Assembly: GCA_002929135.1 (NCBI GenBank) | Contig: PESC01000038.1 | Coordinates: 28,016-92,015, forward strand | Origin: Methylomonas sp. | Lineage (GTDB): Bacteria > Pseudomonadota > Gammaproteobacteria > Methylococcales > Methylomonadaceae | Direction: 5' to 3' | DNA length: 64,000 bases | Shown here: positions 54,681 through 63,718 of the stretch, one piece after another | How positions within the stretch are numbered: the stretch's first letter is position 1 | Layout: every line of letters begins with the position of its first letter | Program-made: the position numbers and the translations under genes | The notes under the pieces: generated by a model | The model's database searches: none | Seen by the model: only the letters and a program-made list of their open reading frames with translations | What the model was told of the DNA's origin: nothing

Positions 54681-55103
54681 ATGAGCAGTTCCCCATCGAA
54701 TGTCGCTTTCAAACCCTACCAGGTGGAAGACGGCGAAGAATACATGAACGAAGCCCAATCCCGGCACTTCGAAACCATCCTGAACACATGGAAAGCGCAG
54801 TTGATGGAAGAGGTCGATCGCACCGTGCATCACATGCAGGACGAAGCCGCCAACTTCCCCGATCCCAACGATCGCGCGACTCAGGAATCTGAATTCAGTC
54901 TGGAATTGCGCACCCGTGACCGCGAACGCAGGCTCATCAAGAAAATCGATGACTCGCTGAGAGCCATCGAAAGCGGCGAATACGGTTACTGCGAAACCTG
55001 TGGTGTCGAAATCGGCATCCGCCGCCTCGAAGCCCGGCCAACCGCCACCATGTGCATCGATTGCAAAACCCTGGATGAAATCCGGGAAAAACAAATGGGT
55101 TGA
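54681..55103 (+). CDS. dksA: RNA polymerase-binding transcription factor DksA
   Basis: 140 aa. DksA binds RNA polymerase through its secondary channel and, with ppGpp, adjusts rRNA and amino acid gene transcription. A coiled-coil with the tip residues in DPNDRATQESEF (D..D.A) is followed by the four-Cys zinc site CETCGVEIG and CIDC. The ribosome site CAGGAG precedes ATG 54681. The gene overlaps gluQ by TTGA, an arrangement known in many Gammaproteobacteria. Confidence 0.96.
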   Translation: MSSSPSNVAFKPYQVEDGEEYMNEAQSRHFETILNTWKAQLMEEVDRTVHHMQDEAANFPDPNDRATQESEFSLELRTRDRERRLIKKIDDSLRAIESGEYGYCETCGVEIGIRRLEARPTATMCIDCKTLDEIREKQMG

Positions 55104-56050
55104 TCCTGTCAGCCGCCACCGCTCCCCGCTACATTGGCCGGTTTGCCCCATCACCCACCGGCCCGCTTCATCTAGGTTCTTTATACACAGCCCTGGCCAG
55201 TTTTCTCGACGCCCGTCAACATCAAGGGCTGTGGCTGCTGCGCATCGACGATCTCGACAAGCCACGCAATGCGCCGGGAGCGGCCGACGCCATCCAGCAC
55301 TGCCTGGAACGATTCGGACTGCACTGGGATGGCACCGTGTTTTTCGAAAGTCGGCATCGGCGCGATTACCACGCTCATCTGCACCAGTTGTTACAGCACC
55401 AACAGCTTTATGCCTGTCGTTGCAGTCGCAAGCAACTGGAAGGTCATGCCGTTTACCCCGGTTTTTGCCGCAAGCAGAACTGGCAGATCACTGCCGACAC
55501 GACGCTTCGCGTCAAGACCTGCGAGCAAACACTCAGCTTTCATGACCGCCTGCAGGGCCTTATCGAAAATCATCTGGGCAGTGAACACGGCGATTTCATC
55601 GTTCGCCGCCGCGACCGGATCATCGCCTATCAGCTCGCTGTGGTGGTGAACGATCATTTGCAGGCCGTCAACCACGTCGTACGCGGCATCGACCTCCTAC
55701 CTTCGACCATCAAACAGTTGTATCTGTACCAACAGCTGAATTACCCGCCACCCATCTACATGCACGTACCGGTAATTGTCGACGCTACCGGCGCCAAGCT
55801 CAGCAAACAGACGCTGGCCGCTCCGGTCGATACGCAAAAACCGGAAACCACGGTGTTTACGCTTTTGCAATTGCTCGGCCAGAATCCAGCGCCGGATTTG
55901 CGCGGTGCGCCGGTAGCCGAACAACTGGCCTGGGGCGTCGCCCATTGGCACCCCGACGCATTACTCGACCACAAAACCCTGCCAACGCCAGCAGCATTAG
56001 CTGTTACGAATGATCGGGGGAATTTAAGCACGACTGCCCTGCCCCGTTAA
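55100..56050 (+). CDS. gluQ: Glutamyl-Q tRNA(Asp) synthetase
   Basis: Attaches glutamate to the queuosine base of tRNA-Asp; 316 aa, a shortened GluRS without anticodon domain. The HIGH-like motif is RFAPSPTGPLHLGSL, the Glu-binding region is LRIDDLDKPR, and the KMSKS-like motif is AKLSKQTL. The zinc site is partly visible as CRCSR with GFCR. It starts at a TTG that overlaps the dksA stop. Its substrate is made by tgt and queG, also in this window. Confidence 0.94.
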   Translation: MILSAATAPRYIGRFAPSPTGPLHLGSLYTALASFLDARQHQGLWLLRIDDLDKPRNAPGAADAIQHCLERFGLHWDGTVFFESRHRRDYHAHLHQLLQHQQLYACRCSRKQLEGHAVYPGFCRKQNWQITADTTLRVKTCEQTLSFHDRLQGLIENHLGSEHGDFIVRRRDRIIAYQLAVVVNDHLQAVNHVVRGIDLLPSTIKQLYLYQQLNYPPPIYMHVPVIVDATGAKLSKQTLAAPVDTQKPETTVFTLLQLLGQNPAPDLRGAPVAEQLAWGVAHWHPDALLDHKTLPTPAALAVTNDRGNLSTTALPR

Positions 56051-57492
56051 CCGGAACTATCTTTGGCCTCGATTCGCTGCCAGCCGCCACCCAGTGCCTT
56101 GTAGACTGCTGCCAGTGCCGTTGCGGTGGCGGTTTCGCTTTGTGCGAGCAATACCTGGTTCTGTAACAGACGGGCTTCGGCATCGAGTACCACCAGAAAA
56201 TCACTGACACCTTCCCGATAGCGCACATGCGCCAGTTGCCGCGCCTGTTCATCGGCTTTGCAAGCAGCAGCCAACAAATGCCTGCGCTTGCCTTCCTGGC
56301 TGTAACTGACCAGAGCGTTTTCGGTTTCTTCCAGCGCGTTCAGCACAATTTGCTCGTAATTGGCCAGCGTCGATTCGGCGCGGGCATCGGCCGCTTTGAT
56401 GCGGGCATACACCCTGCCCAAATCCAGTGCCGGCCAACTGATGCGCGGGCCGAACGAATAGGCATCCGCACCGGCTTCACCCAGGCCGGACAAGGTCATG
56501 GCTTCCAGCGAAATATTGCCGACGAAGGTCACACGCGGAAACAGCTCGGCGGTGGCGACGCCGATGCGGGCAGTGGCGGCGGCCAGTGTGCGTTCCGCCA
56601 TGCGGATGTCGGGGCGGCGACGTAGCAGCTCGGACGGATTGCCGATGGCGATCACTTCCGGCGCCCTGGGAATGCTGGCGGATTTCGACAATGGCTCGCT
56701 CAATGCCGCAGGCATCTGGCCGCACAACACACCAAGGCGGTGAATGGCGCGATCGATGGCAGCGGCGACAGGTGGCAACGTGGCGCGAGTGGTGTCTAGC
56801 TGGGCTTGGGCGCGGGCCACATCGAATTGCGTACCCCGGCCATTGTCGACTTTGGCTTGGGTGATCGCCAAGGTTTGCGCCTGATTGCGAACGTGTTCTT
56901 GCGCCACGGCCAACTGCCGTTGTAGGCCACGCAATTCGAAGTAATTACGGGCGACTTCCGCAATCAGGCTGATGCCGACATCGCGCAAACTGGCTTCTTC
57001 GGCCTCGACCTCGTCGTCGCTGGCCTCGACGCTGCGGCGCAAACGACCAAACAGGTCGGCCTCCCAGAAAGCGTCGAAGCCGGTGCTGAACAGTTTGAGT
57101 TCACGCGGCACGAAGGTACGGTTGTTCAACGAACCCACACTGCGTTTCTGTTCGGTGTAATTGCCACGCGCCGTGATGGCCGGCGCCAGATTCAGGCCCG
57201 ATTCCAGATACAGCGCCCGCGCCTCGCGCAAATTGGCTTTTGCCGCCTGTAGCTCGTAATTGTGTGCCAGAGCCTGCTCGATCAGTGCCGTCAATTGGGC
57301 ATCGTCGAAGGCTTTCCACCACTCGGTTTCCACCTCGCGTTCGACGAATGACGAAGATGAGGTGCTCTGTGTGTAGTGATCGGGCGCGCTTGACGCGGGC
57401 GCTTGGTAATCCGGGCCAACGGCACACGCCGCAGTCAATGCCAGCGGCAACATCAGGCAAAACCGCTTAGTCATAGCCAAATTCATATCCAT
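56047..57492 (-). CDS. Outer-membrane efflux lipoprotein (NodT/OprM type)
   Basis: TolC-like outer-membrane channel, about 481 aa. The lipobox is LTAACAVGPDYQ, and the two OEP repeats contain LREARALYLESGLNLAPAI and RRRPDIRMAERTLAAATARIGVA. It normally works with an RND pump and periplasmic adaptor, but neither is encoded nearby, so it is an orphan here. Three in-frame ATGs (57492, 57486, 57474) are possible; none has a clear ribosome site. It converges with gluQ, overlapping its end by 4 bp. Confidence 0.88.
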   Translation of the reverse strand: MDMNLAMTKRFCLMLPLALTAACAVGPDYQAPASSAPDHYTQSTSSSSFVEREVETEWWKAFDDAQLTALIEQALAHNYELQAAKANLREARALYLESGLNLAPAITARGNYTEQKRSVGSLNNRTFVPRELKLFSTGFDAFWEADLFGRLRRSVEASDDEVEAEEASLRDVGISLIAEVARNYFELRGLQRQLAVAQEHVRNQAQTLAITQAKVDNGRGTQFDVARAQAQLDTTRATLPPVAAAIDRAIHRLGVLCGQMPAALSEPLSKSASIPRAPEVIAIGNPSELLRRRPDIRMAERTLAAATARIGVATAELFPRVTFVGNISLEAMTLSGLGEAGADAYSFGPRISWPALDLGRVYARIKAADARAESTLANYEQIVLNALEETENALVSYSQEGKRRHLLAAACKADEQARQLAHVRYREGVSDFLVVLDAEARLLQNQVLLAQSETATATALAAVYKALGGGWQRIEAKDSSG

Positions 57493-57573
57493 CAACGCTC
57501 GTTTCGAGCATCGAGTCTGGCGCGGGGTTTCCACGAGGGCTGCGACAATCCGAATGCGATGTCTAAATGCACG

Positions 57574-58035
57574 CTAATCAACTCTGCGGCTGTGCACGAT
57601 GGCTGCGTATTCGTCGGCCTGCGGTCGGTGCAGAGCCAAGCCCACTGCGGCAAGCAACGAGAATATATACAGCGTGTTGTAGTCGTCGCCGAGGTAGAAC
57701 ATGACCAGGCCGAACAGTCCGTTGATGCCGATCAGGGCCTGCGTCACGATGATGGTTTTCAGGTAACGCGCACGGCTGCTGTCATCGCCCGGCATGGTCT
57801 GGTTGAGGCGCAGCAGGATGTGGCGTACCAGTTTGGTGAATGGAAACAGCGCAATTGCCAACAGATAAAAAATCGAGCGTATCAGTATGCGCTGTGATTC
57901 ATCGAGTGCCAGACGGTGGTCTTGCAGCCAGAGATGGCAGGCCACGTTGTAGACCATCAGACCGAGTATCGCCGCGAAGCAAATCAGCCAGTGAATTCTC
58001 AACGGGGTTGCCGTATTGGTTTGGGTCTTGGACAT
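57574..58035 (-). CDS. Hypothetical membrane protein
   Basis: 153 aa, not recognised. About four hydrophobic helices: LICFAAILGLMVYNVACHLWL, LIRSIFYLLAIALFPFTKLV, IVTQALIGINGLFGLVMFYL and YNTLYIFSLLAAVGLAL. No signature residues are seen. It starts 4 bp after the end of the CPBP protease gene on the same strand, so the two are probably one transcript. Confidence 0.75.
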   Translation of the reverse strand: MSKTQTNTATPLRIHWLICFAAILGLMVYNVACHLWLQDHRLALDESQRILIRSIFYLLAIALFPFTKLVRHILLRLNQTMPGDDSSRARYLKTIIVTQALIGINGLFGLVMFYLGDDYNTLYIFSLLAAVGLALHRPQADEYAAIVHSRRVD

Positions 58036-58039
58036 GAAT

Positions 58040-58639
58040 TCAAAGGGTTTTGGCAGTCAACTGACGGTAGTGGCGGATGATAACGAGAAACGCCACGAAA
58101 TCGTAGAGTCCATGCACGACCATAGGCGTCAGCAGATTGCGTTCGCCGCCGTAGTCCAGGCAAAAACCGAGGTAGAGTCCCATCAGGAAGGCCATTACCG
58201 CATAAAGCGGCGTAACGGCATGCGCCAGGGCGAAAACCAGATTGCTGACGATGAGACCGCCCGTCGGTTCGAATAATCGCTCCAGCCAGGGTTGCAAGCT
58301 GCCGCGAAATAGCAGCTCTTCGGAAAAACCGGCAATGGCGGCCAGCACCAGAAGATCGGCCCAATGTCGCTGATGCAGCCGGGAACCCAAGGTTTCCAGC
58401 AACAATCGGCGTATTGTTTGCAGGGCGTTGACAGGAAGCGCCTGCAAGGCAAAAAACAGCAACACCATGGGCAGCGTGGCCAATATGCCGTTGGTCAAGG
58501 CAGCTTCCGTCCAGCGCAAGTCGATGATGGGATTGGTATTGGTCAGCCAGCCCAGGCCCAGTGCCAGTGGTGTCAGTGCAGCCTCGAAACAACAGGCGTG
58601 CCGAAAGAAGTGGTTGGTAGTGGCAGTCTGTACTTGCAT
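58040..58639 (-). CDS. CPBP intramembrane metalloprotease
   Basis: 199 aa CAAX-prenyl-protease-like (Abi) membrane protein. The paired Glu and Arg motif is AGFSEELLFRGSLQP, the His motif is FALAHAVTPLYAVMAFLMGLYLG, and the last is PMVVHGLYDF. About five helices. Bacterial members act in bacteriocin self-immunity or membrane protein processing; the target is unknown. The small unknown membrane protein gene follows it by 4 bp and may encode a partner. Confidence 0.9.
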   Translation of the reverse strand: MQVQTATTNHFFRHACCFEAALTPLALGLGWLTNTNPIIDLRWTEAALTNGILATLPMVLLFFALQALPVNALQTIRRLLLETLGSRLHQRHWADLLVLAAIAGFSEELLFRGSLQPWLERLFEPTGGLIVSNLVFALAHAVTPLYAVMAFLMGLYLGFCLDYGGERNLLTPMVVHGLYDFVAFLVIIRHYRQLTAKTL

Positions 58640-58724
58640 CGTGAGGGTTCGAGGAATGGGTCGAAGTCGTTCATTGTTTCATATTGAATCCCCAAACCCT
58701 CTCCCGCAGAGTGGAGGGATTTTT

Positions 58725-58763
58725 CTGGCTTCCACGGTCTCCGCAGGAATCCATATCCAGCCT
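58725..58763 (-). repeat. Dispersed repeat, partial inverted copy
   Basis: CTGGCTTCCACGGTCTCCGCAGGAATCCATATCCAGCCT is the reverse complement of the right end of the repeat family (GGCTGGTATGGATTCCCACGGAGACCGTGGGAACC) with a few changes. It sits just after the amiC stop. Confidence 0.7.
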
Positions 58764-58790
58764 GAAGCCGCAAGCAGGCGAACACTGCGC

Positions 58791-60293
58791 TCAAATGGCC
58801 TGGGGTATGGTCAACACTTGGCCGACGCGGACATCGTCGGCACCCAAGGCGTTGACATGACGCAGTTCGCGGGCCGATACGCCGTATTGTCTGGCAATAC
58901 CTGCCAGGGTTTCGCCACGAGACGCCACATGGCGGACGGCTTTTGCTGCGGATTTGGCGGCAACATCCCGGCGGGCGACGGTTTCTGCGTTATCGCTGCC
59001 ACGCGATGCCAGACGGATAGCCCCCGATTTTTGCAGTTGGGCAAACAAGGTATCCGCCGGGGCATAGCGTTTGAAATGCGCCATGATGCCGCTGAATACT
59101 GCATTCGCCATTTGATCCTGATAGGCCCTGGAATTCAGACGTTTTTCTTCTGCCGGGTTGGAAATGAACGCGGTTTCGATCAATACCGATGGAATGGGGG
59201 ATTTCAGCACCACGAATCCGGCTTTCTGTACGCTGGAACGATGCAGATGGCCCACGCCCTTGACGCTGCGCAAAACCCGATTGCCGACATGCTGGCTGGC
59301 GTCTTTCGCAGCCTTATGGCTCAAGTCGGCCAGTACCGAGGCCAGGGTCTCATCGTGAACGCCGTTGCCTTCGGCCATGTCGGCGGCATTTTCACTGGCG
59401 GCCAGATAGCGCGCCACCGAACTCGACGCGCCTTTTTCCGCCAGGGTGTACACCGAGGCACCGTGAGCACTGGTGTCTTCAAAGGCATCGGCGTGTATCG
59501 AAATCAGTAAATCGGCCTTGGCCCGCTCGGCAATGTTGACGCGCTCGCGCAGTTTCACGAAGTAGTCGCCGTTGCGTATCATCACCGCTTTCATGCCCGG
59601 CTGGCGGTTGACGGCGCTTTCAAGGCGTTTGGCAATAGCGAATACCACGTCTTTTTCCTGCGTACCGCCCGGGCCTTGGGCGCCGATGTCCTTGCCGCCA
59701 TGGCCGGGGTCTATCGCAATCACGATGTCACGGCCCTTGCCGGATGAGCGTGCGGTTTTTCGGGGGGCGGACTGGGTAGCCAATACCTCGGGTTCGGCTT
59801 TGATTCTGGCCTTGCCCTCGCCACTGCGTCCGTCGGCTTTTTCGGCAGCGGCCAGTGTTGGCATTTTTACCGGCTTGACCGACTGGCCCGCGCTGGCGGC
59901 TGAATTGGTGCTGGCTTTCGCCGTCAGGCCGATTTTGATTTGCAGGCCGGTCGCCGTGCTCAGGGCAGCGGCATGGGCTTCGACAGCGTTTTTCAGCTCG
60001 ACCACGATGCGAACATCGTGATCGTTACGCACGGCGGTACGCACGGCTAGGGCTAGTGGATGATCGACTGCTGGCTGGGTAAGCGCACCCACCGGTAGCG
60101 TGTCGAACAGGTCGACGACCAGACGGCTGGGGTTTTGCAGCGTGAAATAACGATACTTCGGGCTGCCGCTGACATCGATCGTCACGCCTTCGCCTTGCCC
60201 CCCGGAAAAATTCAGGGCCGCGATACGCGCAGGTAGCGCGTATGCCGTCACAGCCCAAAACACCATGGTTACCAGCCCAATCAACCTGATCAT
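58791..60293 (-). CDS. amiC: N-acetylmuramoyl-L-alanine amidase with AMIN and LysM domains
   Basis: Periplasmic zinc amidase that splits septal peptidoglycan, about 500 aa. After a signal peptide (GLVTMVFWAVTAYALPA) comes an AMIN domain (ARIAALNFSGG to VRIVVELKNAV), a variable linker, the Amidase_3 domain with zinc ligands in AIDPGHGGKDIGAQGPGGTQEK, ISIHADAFED and SVLIETAFISNP, and a C-terminal LysM (ASRGETLAGIARQYGVSARELRHVN). This is the AmiB/AmiC group. The ORF track start at 60467 is false: it translates the palindrome at 60330-60384. GAGG lies before ATG 60293. Confidence 0.94.
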   Translation of the reverse strand: MIRLIGLVTMVFWAVTAYALPARIAALNFSGGQGEGVTIDVSGSPKYRYFTLQNPSRLVVDLFDTLPVGALTQPAVDHPLALAVRTAVRNDHDVRIVVELKNAVEAHAAALSTATGLQIKIGLTAKASTNSAASAGQSVKPVKMPTLAAAEKADGRSGEGKARIKAEPEVLATQSAPRKTARSSGKGRDIVIAIDPGHGGKDIGAQGPGGTQEKDVVFAIAKRLESAVNRQPGMKAVMIRNGDYFVKLRERVNIAERAKADLLISIHADAFEDTSAHGASVYTLAEKGASSSVARYLAASENAADMAEGNGVHDETLASVLADLSHKAAKDASQHVGNRVLRSVKGVGHLHRSSVQKAGFVVLKSPIPSVLIETAFISNPAEEKRLNSRAYQDQMANAVFSGIMAHFKRYAPADTLFAQLQKSGAIRLASRGSDNAETVARRDVAAKSAAKAVRHVASRGETLAGIARQYGVSARELRHVNALGADDVRVGQVLTIPQAI

Positions 60294-60329
60294 TTGCCGC
60301 CTCGCTGAGTCGTCGGAATGCTGGAAAAA

Positions 60330-60384
60330 CGCAGTAACTATCTGCATTTCCACGCTCTGCGTGGGAATGCAGATAGTTACTGCG
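60330..60384. repeat. 55-bp near-perfect palindrome (repeat-family solo end)
   Basis: Two 26-base arms, CGCAGTAACTATCTGCATTT... and its complement, are separated by TCT and differ at one base. The centre TTCCACGCTCTGCGTGGGAATGCAG is the left palindrome of the dispersed repeat family. It lies between tsaE and amiC, 37 bp before the amiC start, and would form a long RNA hairpin. Confidence 0.9.
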
Positions 60385-60429
60385 GATTTCGCTGAATAGT
60401 TACCAAAAATAAATACAAACGGGATGAGA

Positions 60430-60900
60430 TTATAACAACAGGTCTTTGTTTTTCCAGATGAAATCATCCCTGTTTTTTAGCAATTCCGACACGATGTTGA
60501 TTTGCAAGACTCTTTTTTCGCCGCTGTGGCGCAGGCTTAGTTCAACATCCGGTTCGGGCAGCAAACCCTGCCCCTGTTGCGGCCATTCCACCAGGCACAA
60601 CGCAGGCTGCGCCAGATAATCGGCCATGCCCAGCCATTCCAGTTCTTCCGGGTCTTGCAAGCGGTACAGGTCGAAATGCAGCACCCGGCGCTGATCGAGT
60701 TGATAGTCTTCGACCAGGCCGTAGGTCGGGCTTTTGACTACACCTGAATAACCTGCCGCGCGTAGCAAGCCTCTTGCCAGCGTGGTTTTGCCTGCGCCCA
60801 GATCGCCGTGCAGGAATACCAGGCATTTTTCCGGCAATAGCCGCCACAGCAGAGCGCCAAAGGCTTCGGTTTCGTCGGAATTTTCGAGTTCTATGGTCAT
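60430..60900 (-). CDS. tsaE: tRNA threonylcarbamoyladenosine biosynthesis ATPase TsaE
   Basis: 156 aa P-loop ATPase of the t6A37 tRNA modification complex (TsaB-TsaD-TsaE). Walker A is FLHGDLGAGKTTLARGLL, followed by VKSPTYGLVEDY and the conserved HFDLYRLQDPEELEWLG, then LCLVEWPQQG. Its start overlaps the end of nnrDE by 4 bp. A broken piece of tsaB, the partner gene, is at 6.1 kb. Confidence 0.95.
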   Translation of the reverse strand: MTIELENSDETEAFGALLWRLLPEKCLVFLHGDLGAGKTTLARGLLRAAGYSGVVKSPTYGLVEDYQLDQRRVLHFDLYRLQDPEELEWLGMADYLAQPALCLVEWPQQGQGLLPEPDVELSLRHSGEKRVLQINIVSELLKNRDDFIWKNKDLLL

Positions 60901-62357
60901 AAGCCGTTGAGCAAAGCCGGGATTTCAACCAACAGATCGCTGGCCAGCAAGCCGATTTCGCCGTGAGTTGCGGCCACACGATCGGCAGCGCGACCATGGG
61001 TATCGACCGCCAAACAGGCAGCATCGAACGCACTCAGCCCTTGCGCCAATAGGGCGCCGCATAAGCCAGCCAGCACGTCGCCCATGCCGCCGGACGCCAT
61101 GCCGGGGTTGCCGACGGTTGCGACACGAATCGTGCTGTCATCGGCAATCAGCGTACCAGCGCCTTTCAGTACGCAAACGCCGCCGTATTTGCTTTGCAGG
61201 GCGCGGACTGCCGCGTAACGGTCGGCGGCAATGTCGCCGGTCGTGCAATTCAGTAATCTTGCGGCTTCGCCGGGATGCGGCGTCAGTATCCAATCGTCGC
61301 GTTTGCAGGGCTTTGTCGCCAGCAGATTCAGACCATCGGCATCAACCACGCCAGGCTGGTTGGCATCCAGCGCCGCCTGAAAACAGGCTTCTGCCCAGGC
61401 ATCCAGACCCAGGCCAGGGCCGACGACGAGGACATCGGCGGCGGCCAGCATACGCTGCCCGGCATTCGACTCATCGGCACCGCGACACATGAGCTCCGGT
61501 CGTCCCAAGTTCAGCACCGTGGCATGATCCGGGTGAGTCAGAATGTTGACCAGCCCGGCACCGCCACGCAGGGCTGCTTCGCCCGCCAGACGAATGGCAC
61601 CGCTGAACCCGAGGTTGCCACCTACCAGCACCAGCCGCCCGCAATCGCCCTTGTGCGCGCAGCGGCGGCGTTTGGCCATGGGGCGCGGCACCAGCAGATG
61701 TGCTTCAGGTTCGATGCTCGAAAACGCTGTCGTCGGCACGGCAAGGTCGTCGCAGACGACATCGCCGGTCATATCGGCCGCCTGACCGGTGAACAAACCG
61801 GTCTTGCGGGCGATGAAGGTTATGGTCATATTGGCACGCACACAATCACCCATCACGGCACCGGTATCGGCATTCAAGCCGGAAGGCAGATCGATGGCGA
61901 TGACAGGCATCTTGCTGTGATTGATGTGATTGATCGCGGTTGCGTAACCCGCATCGACCTGGCGATTCAGCCCGGTGCCCAGCAGCGCATCGACCACGAC
62001 GCCTTCGATTGCGCCTGTGCCGTCGAATCGCTGGACGCGTCCGCCTGCGGCCATGAAATCCTGGCACGAGGTCAGGGCATCGCCCTTGAGTTCACCGGCA
62101 TCGACCAGCGCCATCAATACGACATGCAGACCTGCCTGCAAGGCCAGACGAGCGACGACATAACCATCGCCGCCGTTATTGCCGCCGCCGCAGAACACGG
62201 TGATGGCTTTGGCATCGGGCCAGCGCTGCATCAAGGCAGCGAACGCCGCCTGCCCGGCACGGCGCATCAGAACTATGCCGGGCAGCCCCAAGTCTTCGAT
62301 GGCGATGCGTTCGATTTGTTTGATCCGGGCGGCAGTGTACAGGGCGAAGTCGGTCAT
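60897..62357 (-). CDS. nnr: Bifunctional NAD(P)H-hydrate repair enzyme
   Basis: About 486 aa with two activities that repair damaged NAD(P)HX. The N-terminal YjeF_N epimerase part (1-215) contains VFCGGGNNGGDGYVVAR. The C-terminal ADP-dependent dehydratase part has GGNLGFSGAIRLAGEAAL, ILTPHPGEAARLL and the catalytic region GNPGMASGGMGDVLAG. The start at 62357 (MTDFALYTAARIKQIE) is the family N-terminus; the ORF track's extra 33 residues are not supported. Part of the leftward queG-nnrDE-tsaE-amiC cluster. Confidence 0.94.
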   Translation of the reverse strand: MTDFALYTAARIKQIERIAIEDLGLPGIVLMRRAGQAAFAALMQRWPDAKAITVFCGGGNNGGDGYVVARLALQAGLHVVLMALVDAGELKGDALTSCQDFMAAGGRVQRFDGTGAIEGVVVDALLGTGLNRQVDAGYATAINHINHSKMPVIAIDLPSGLNADTGAVMGDCVRANMTITFIARKTGLFTGQAADMTGDVVCDDLAVPTTAFSSIEPEAHLLVPRPMAKRRRCAHKGDCGRLVLVGGNLGFSGAIRLAGEAALRGGAGLVNILTHPDHATVLNLGRPELMCRGADESNAGQRMLAAADVLVVGPGLGLDAWAEACFQAALDANQPGVVDADGLNLLATKPCKRDDWILTPHPGEAARLLNCTTGDIAADRYAAVRALQSKYGGVCVLKGAGTLIADDSTIRVATVGNPGMASGGMGDVLAGLCGALLAQGLSAFDAACLAVDTHGRAADRVAATHGEIGLLASDLLVEIPALLNGL

Positions 62358-62448
62358 GGGTGAGTAGTCTGGAGAGCTGTCCGAGCACAGGCAATTGTCG
62401 AACCGTGTCACATTATCGCCTATGACTGGCGGTACGTAATCTGTTCGC

Positions 62449-62483
62449 ATTGCCACACAGAGCGGAGGCCGTGGGAGCCAGAA
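62449..62483 (+). repeat. Dispersed repeat, right-end fragment
   Basis: ATTGCCACACAGAGCGGAGGCCGTGGGAGCCAGAA resembles the right end of the family (ATTCCCACGGAGACCGTGGGAACCAGAA) with a short insertion. It stops 3 bp from the queG stop codon. Confidence 0.55.
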
Positions 62484-62486
62484 GGC

Positions 62487-63611
62487 TTAAAACACCGCGC
62501 TGTTGCGCTGCAATTGTCGTAACGCCCAAACAACATGCTCCCTGACCAGTTCGGACGCATCGCGCAGCTTGAGTTTGATAGCTAAAGCCTCTGTCACGTC
62601 GGTGGTCGCCGGGCCGTTACCCAGGGCGACGGCAATGTTGCGTAACCAGCGCTGATAGCCGATACGGCGTATGGCCGAGCCTTCGGTGTTATGCAGGAAC
62701 TCGGCTTCGCTCCAGTTGAACAGTGTCAGCAAGGTGCTGCCATCCAGCCGGTGTCTGGCTCTGAAATCGGTTTCCGCGCTCAATCGGGCGAAACGGTTCC
62801 ACGGGCAAATGAGCTGGCAATCGTCGCAACCGTAAATGCGGTTGCCAATCAAGGGGCGCAAATCTTCGGGAATGCTGCCGTGTAATTCGATGGTCAGATA
62901 CGACACGCAACGGCGGGCATCGACACGGTACGGCGCAACGATGGCTTGTGTCGGGCAAATATCCAGGCAGGCACGGCACTGGCCGCAATGCGGCCTGGCG
63001 GCTTCGTCGGCGGGCAAGGGTAAATCGGTGTAAATCTCGCCAAGAAAAAACCAGGAACCGGCTTTGCGATTGATTAAATTGCTGTGTTTGCCGATCCAGC
63101 CCAGACCGGCTTTCTCGGCAATGGCTTTTTCCAGCACCGGCGCGCTGTCGGTAAACACCCGATAACCGAACGGGCCGACGGCATCGGCAATACGGTTGGC
63201 CAGTAGCTGCAAGCGGTTGCGCAACACCTTGTGATAATCCCTGCCTAGGGCGTAGCGCGATACGAAGGCCATGGCCGGATCGTCGAGCACAGCCTGGCTT
63301 TGCTGTGCAACTTCTGGCAGATAGTCCATCCGCGCACTGATGATGCTGCGTGTGCCCGGTTGCAGCAGGGCTGGGCGGCTACGCTTCAGGCCGTGCGTCG
63401 CCATATAAGCCATGTCACCGTGCATCCCGGCTTGCAGCCAATCCTGCAAATGGGCTTCGGCGTCGGTCAAATCGGTGTCGCTGATGCCGATTTGCTGAAA
63501 ACCGAGTGCCTGTCCCCAGGTTTTAATATCCAGTGCCAGTCGTTCGAGGTCGGACGGCGGGATGAAGGCCTTTTCCAGTTTATCGGTCTCCCTGTACAAG
63601 GCAGAATTCAT
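62487..63611 (-). CDS. queG: Epoxyqueuosine reductase
   Basis: Cobalamin-dependent iron-sulfur enzyme that reduces epoxyqueuosine to queuosine in tRNA, the last step of the pathway; about 374 aa from the chosen start. The two [4Fe-4S] motifs are CGQCRACLDICPTQAI and CDDCQLICPWNRFA. Conserved parts include WLQAGMHGDMAYMATH and WIGKHSNLINRKAGSWFFLGEIYTDL. The ORF track start at 63773 is false, since its first residues (YSHAERGNE) come from the repeat copy at 63719. ATGs at 63611, 63641 and 63671 are possible; 63611 gives a length close to E. coli QueG. Confidence 0.93.
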   Translation of the reverse strand: MNSALYRETDKLEKAFIPPSDLERLALDIKTWGQALGFQQIGISDTDLTDAEAHLQDWLQAGMHGDMAYMATHGLKRSRPALLQPGTRSIISARMDYLPEVAQQSQAVLDDPAMAFVSRYALGRDYHKVLRNRLQLLANRIADAVGPFGYRVFTDSAPVLEKAIAEKAGLGWIGKHSNLINRKAGSWFFLGEIYTDLPLPADEAARPHCGQCRACLDICPTQAIVAPYRVDARRCVSYLTIELHGSIPEDLRPLIGNRIYGCDDCQLICPWNRFARLSAETDFRARHRLDGSTLLTLFNWSEAEFLHNTEGSAIRRIGYQRWLRNIAVALGNGPATTDVTEALAIKLKLRDASELVREHVVWALRQLQRNSAVF

Positions 63612-63718
63612 GGATCGATCTGTTTCGTCGTTACTCCCCATCGGGTCGGGCAGTTCGATGGTCGTTTTCATCCGGGTTGCCGTATTGGTTGAGATCGCGG
63701 CCAAAGCAATAAGGACTC

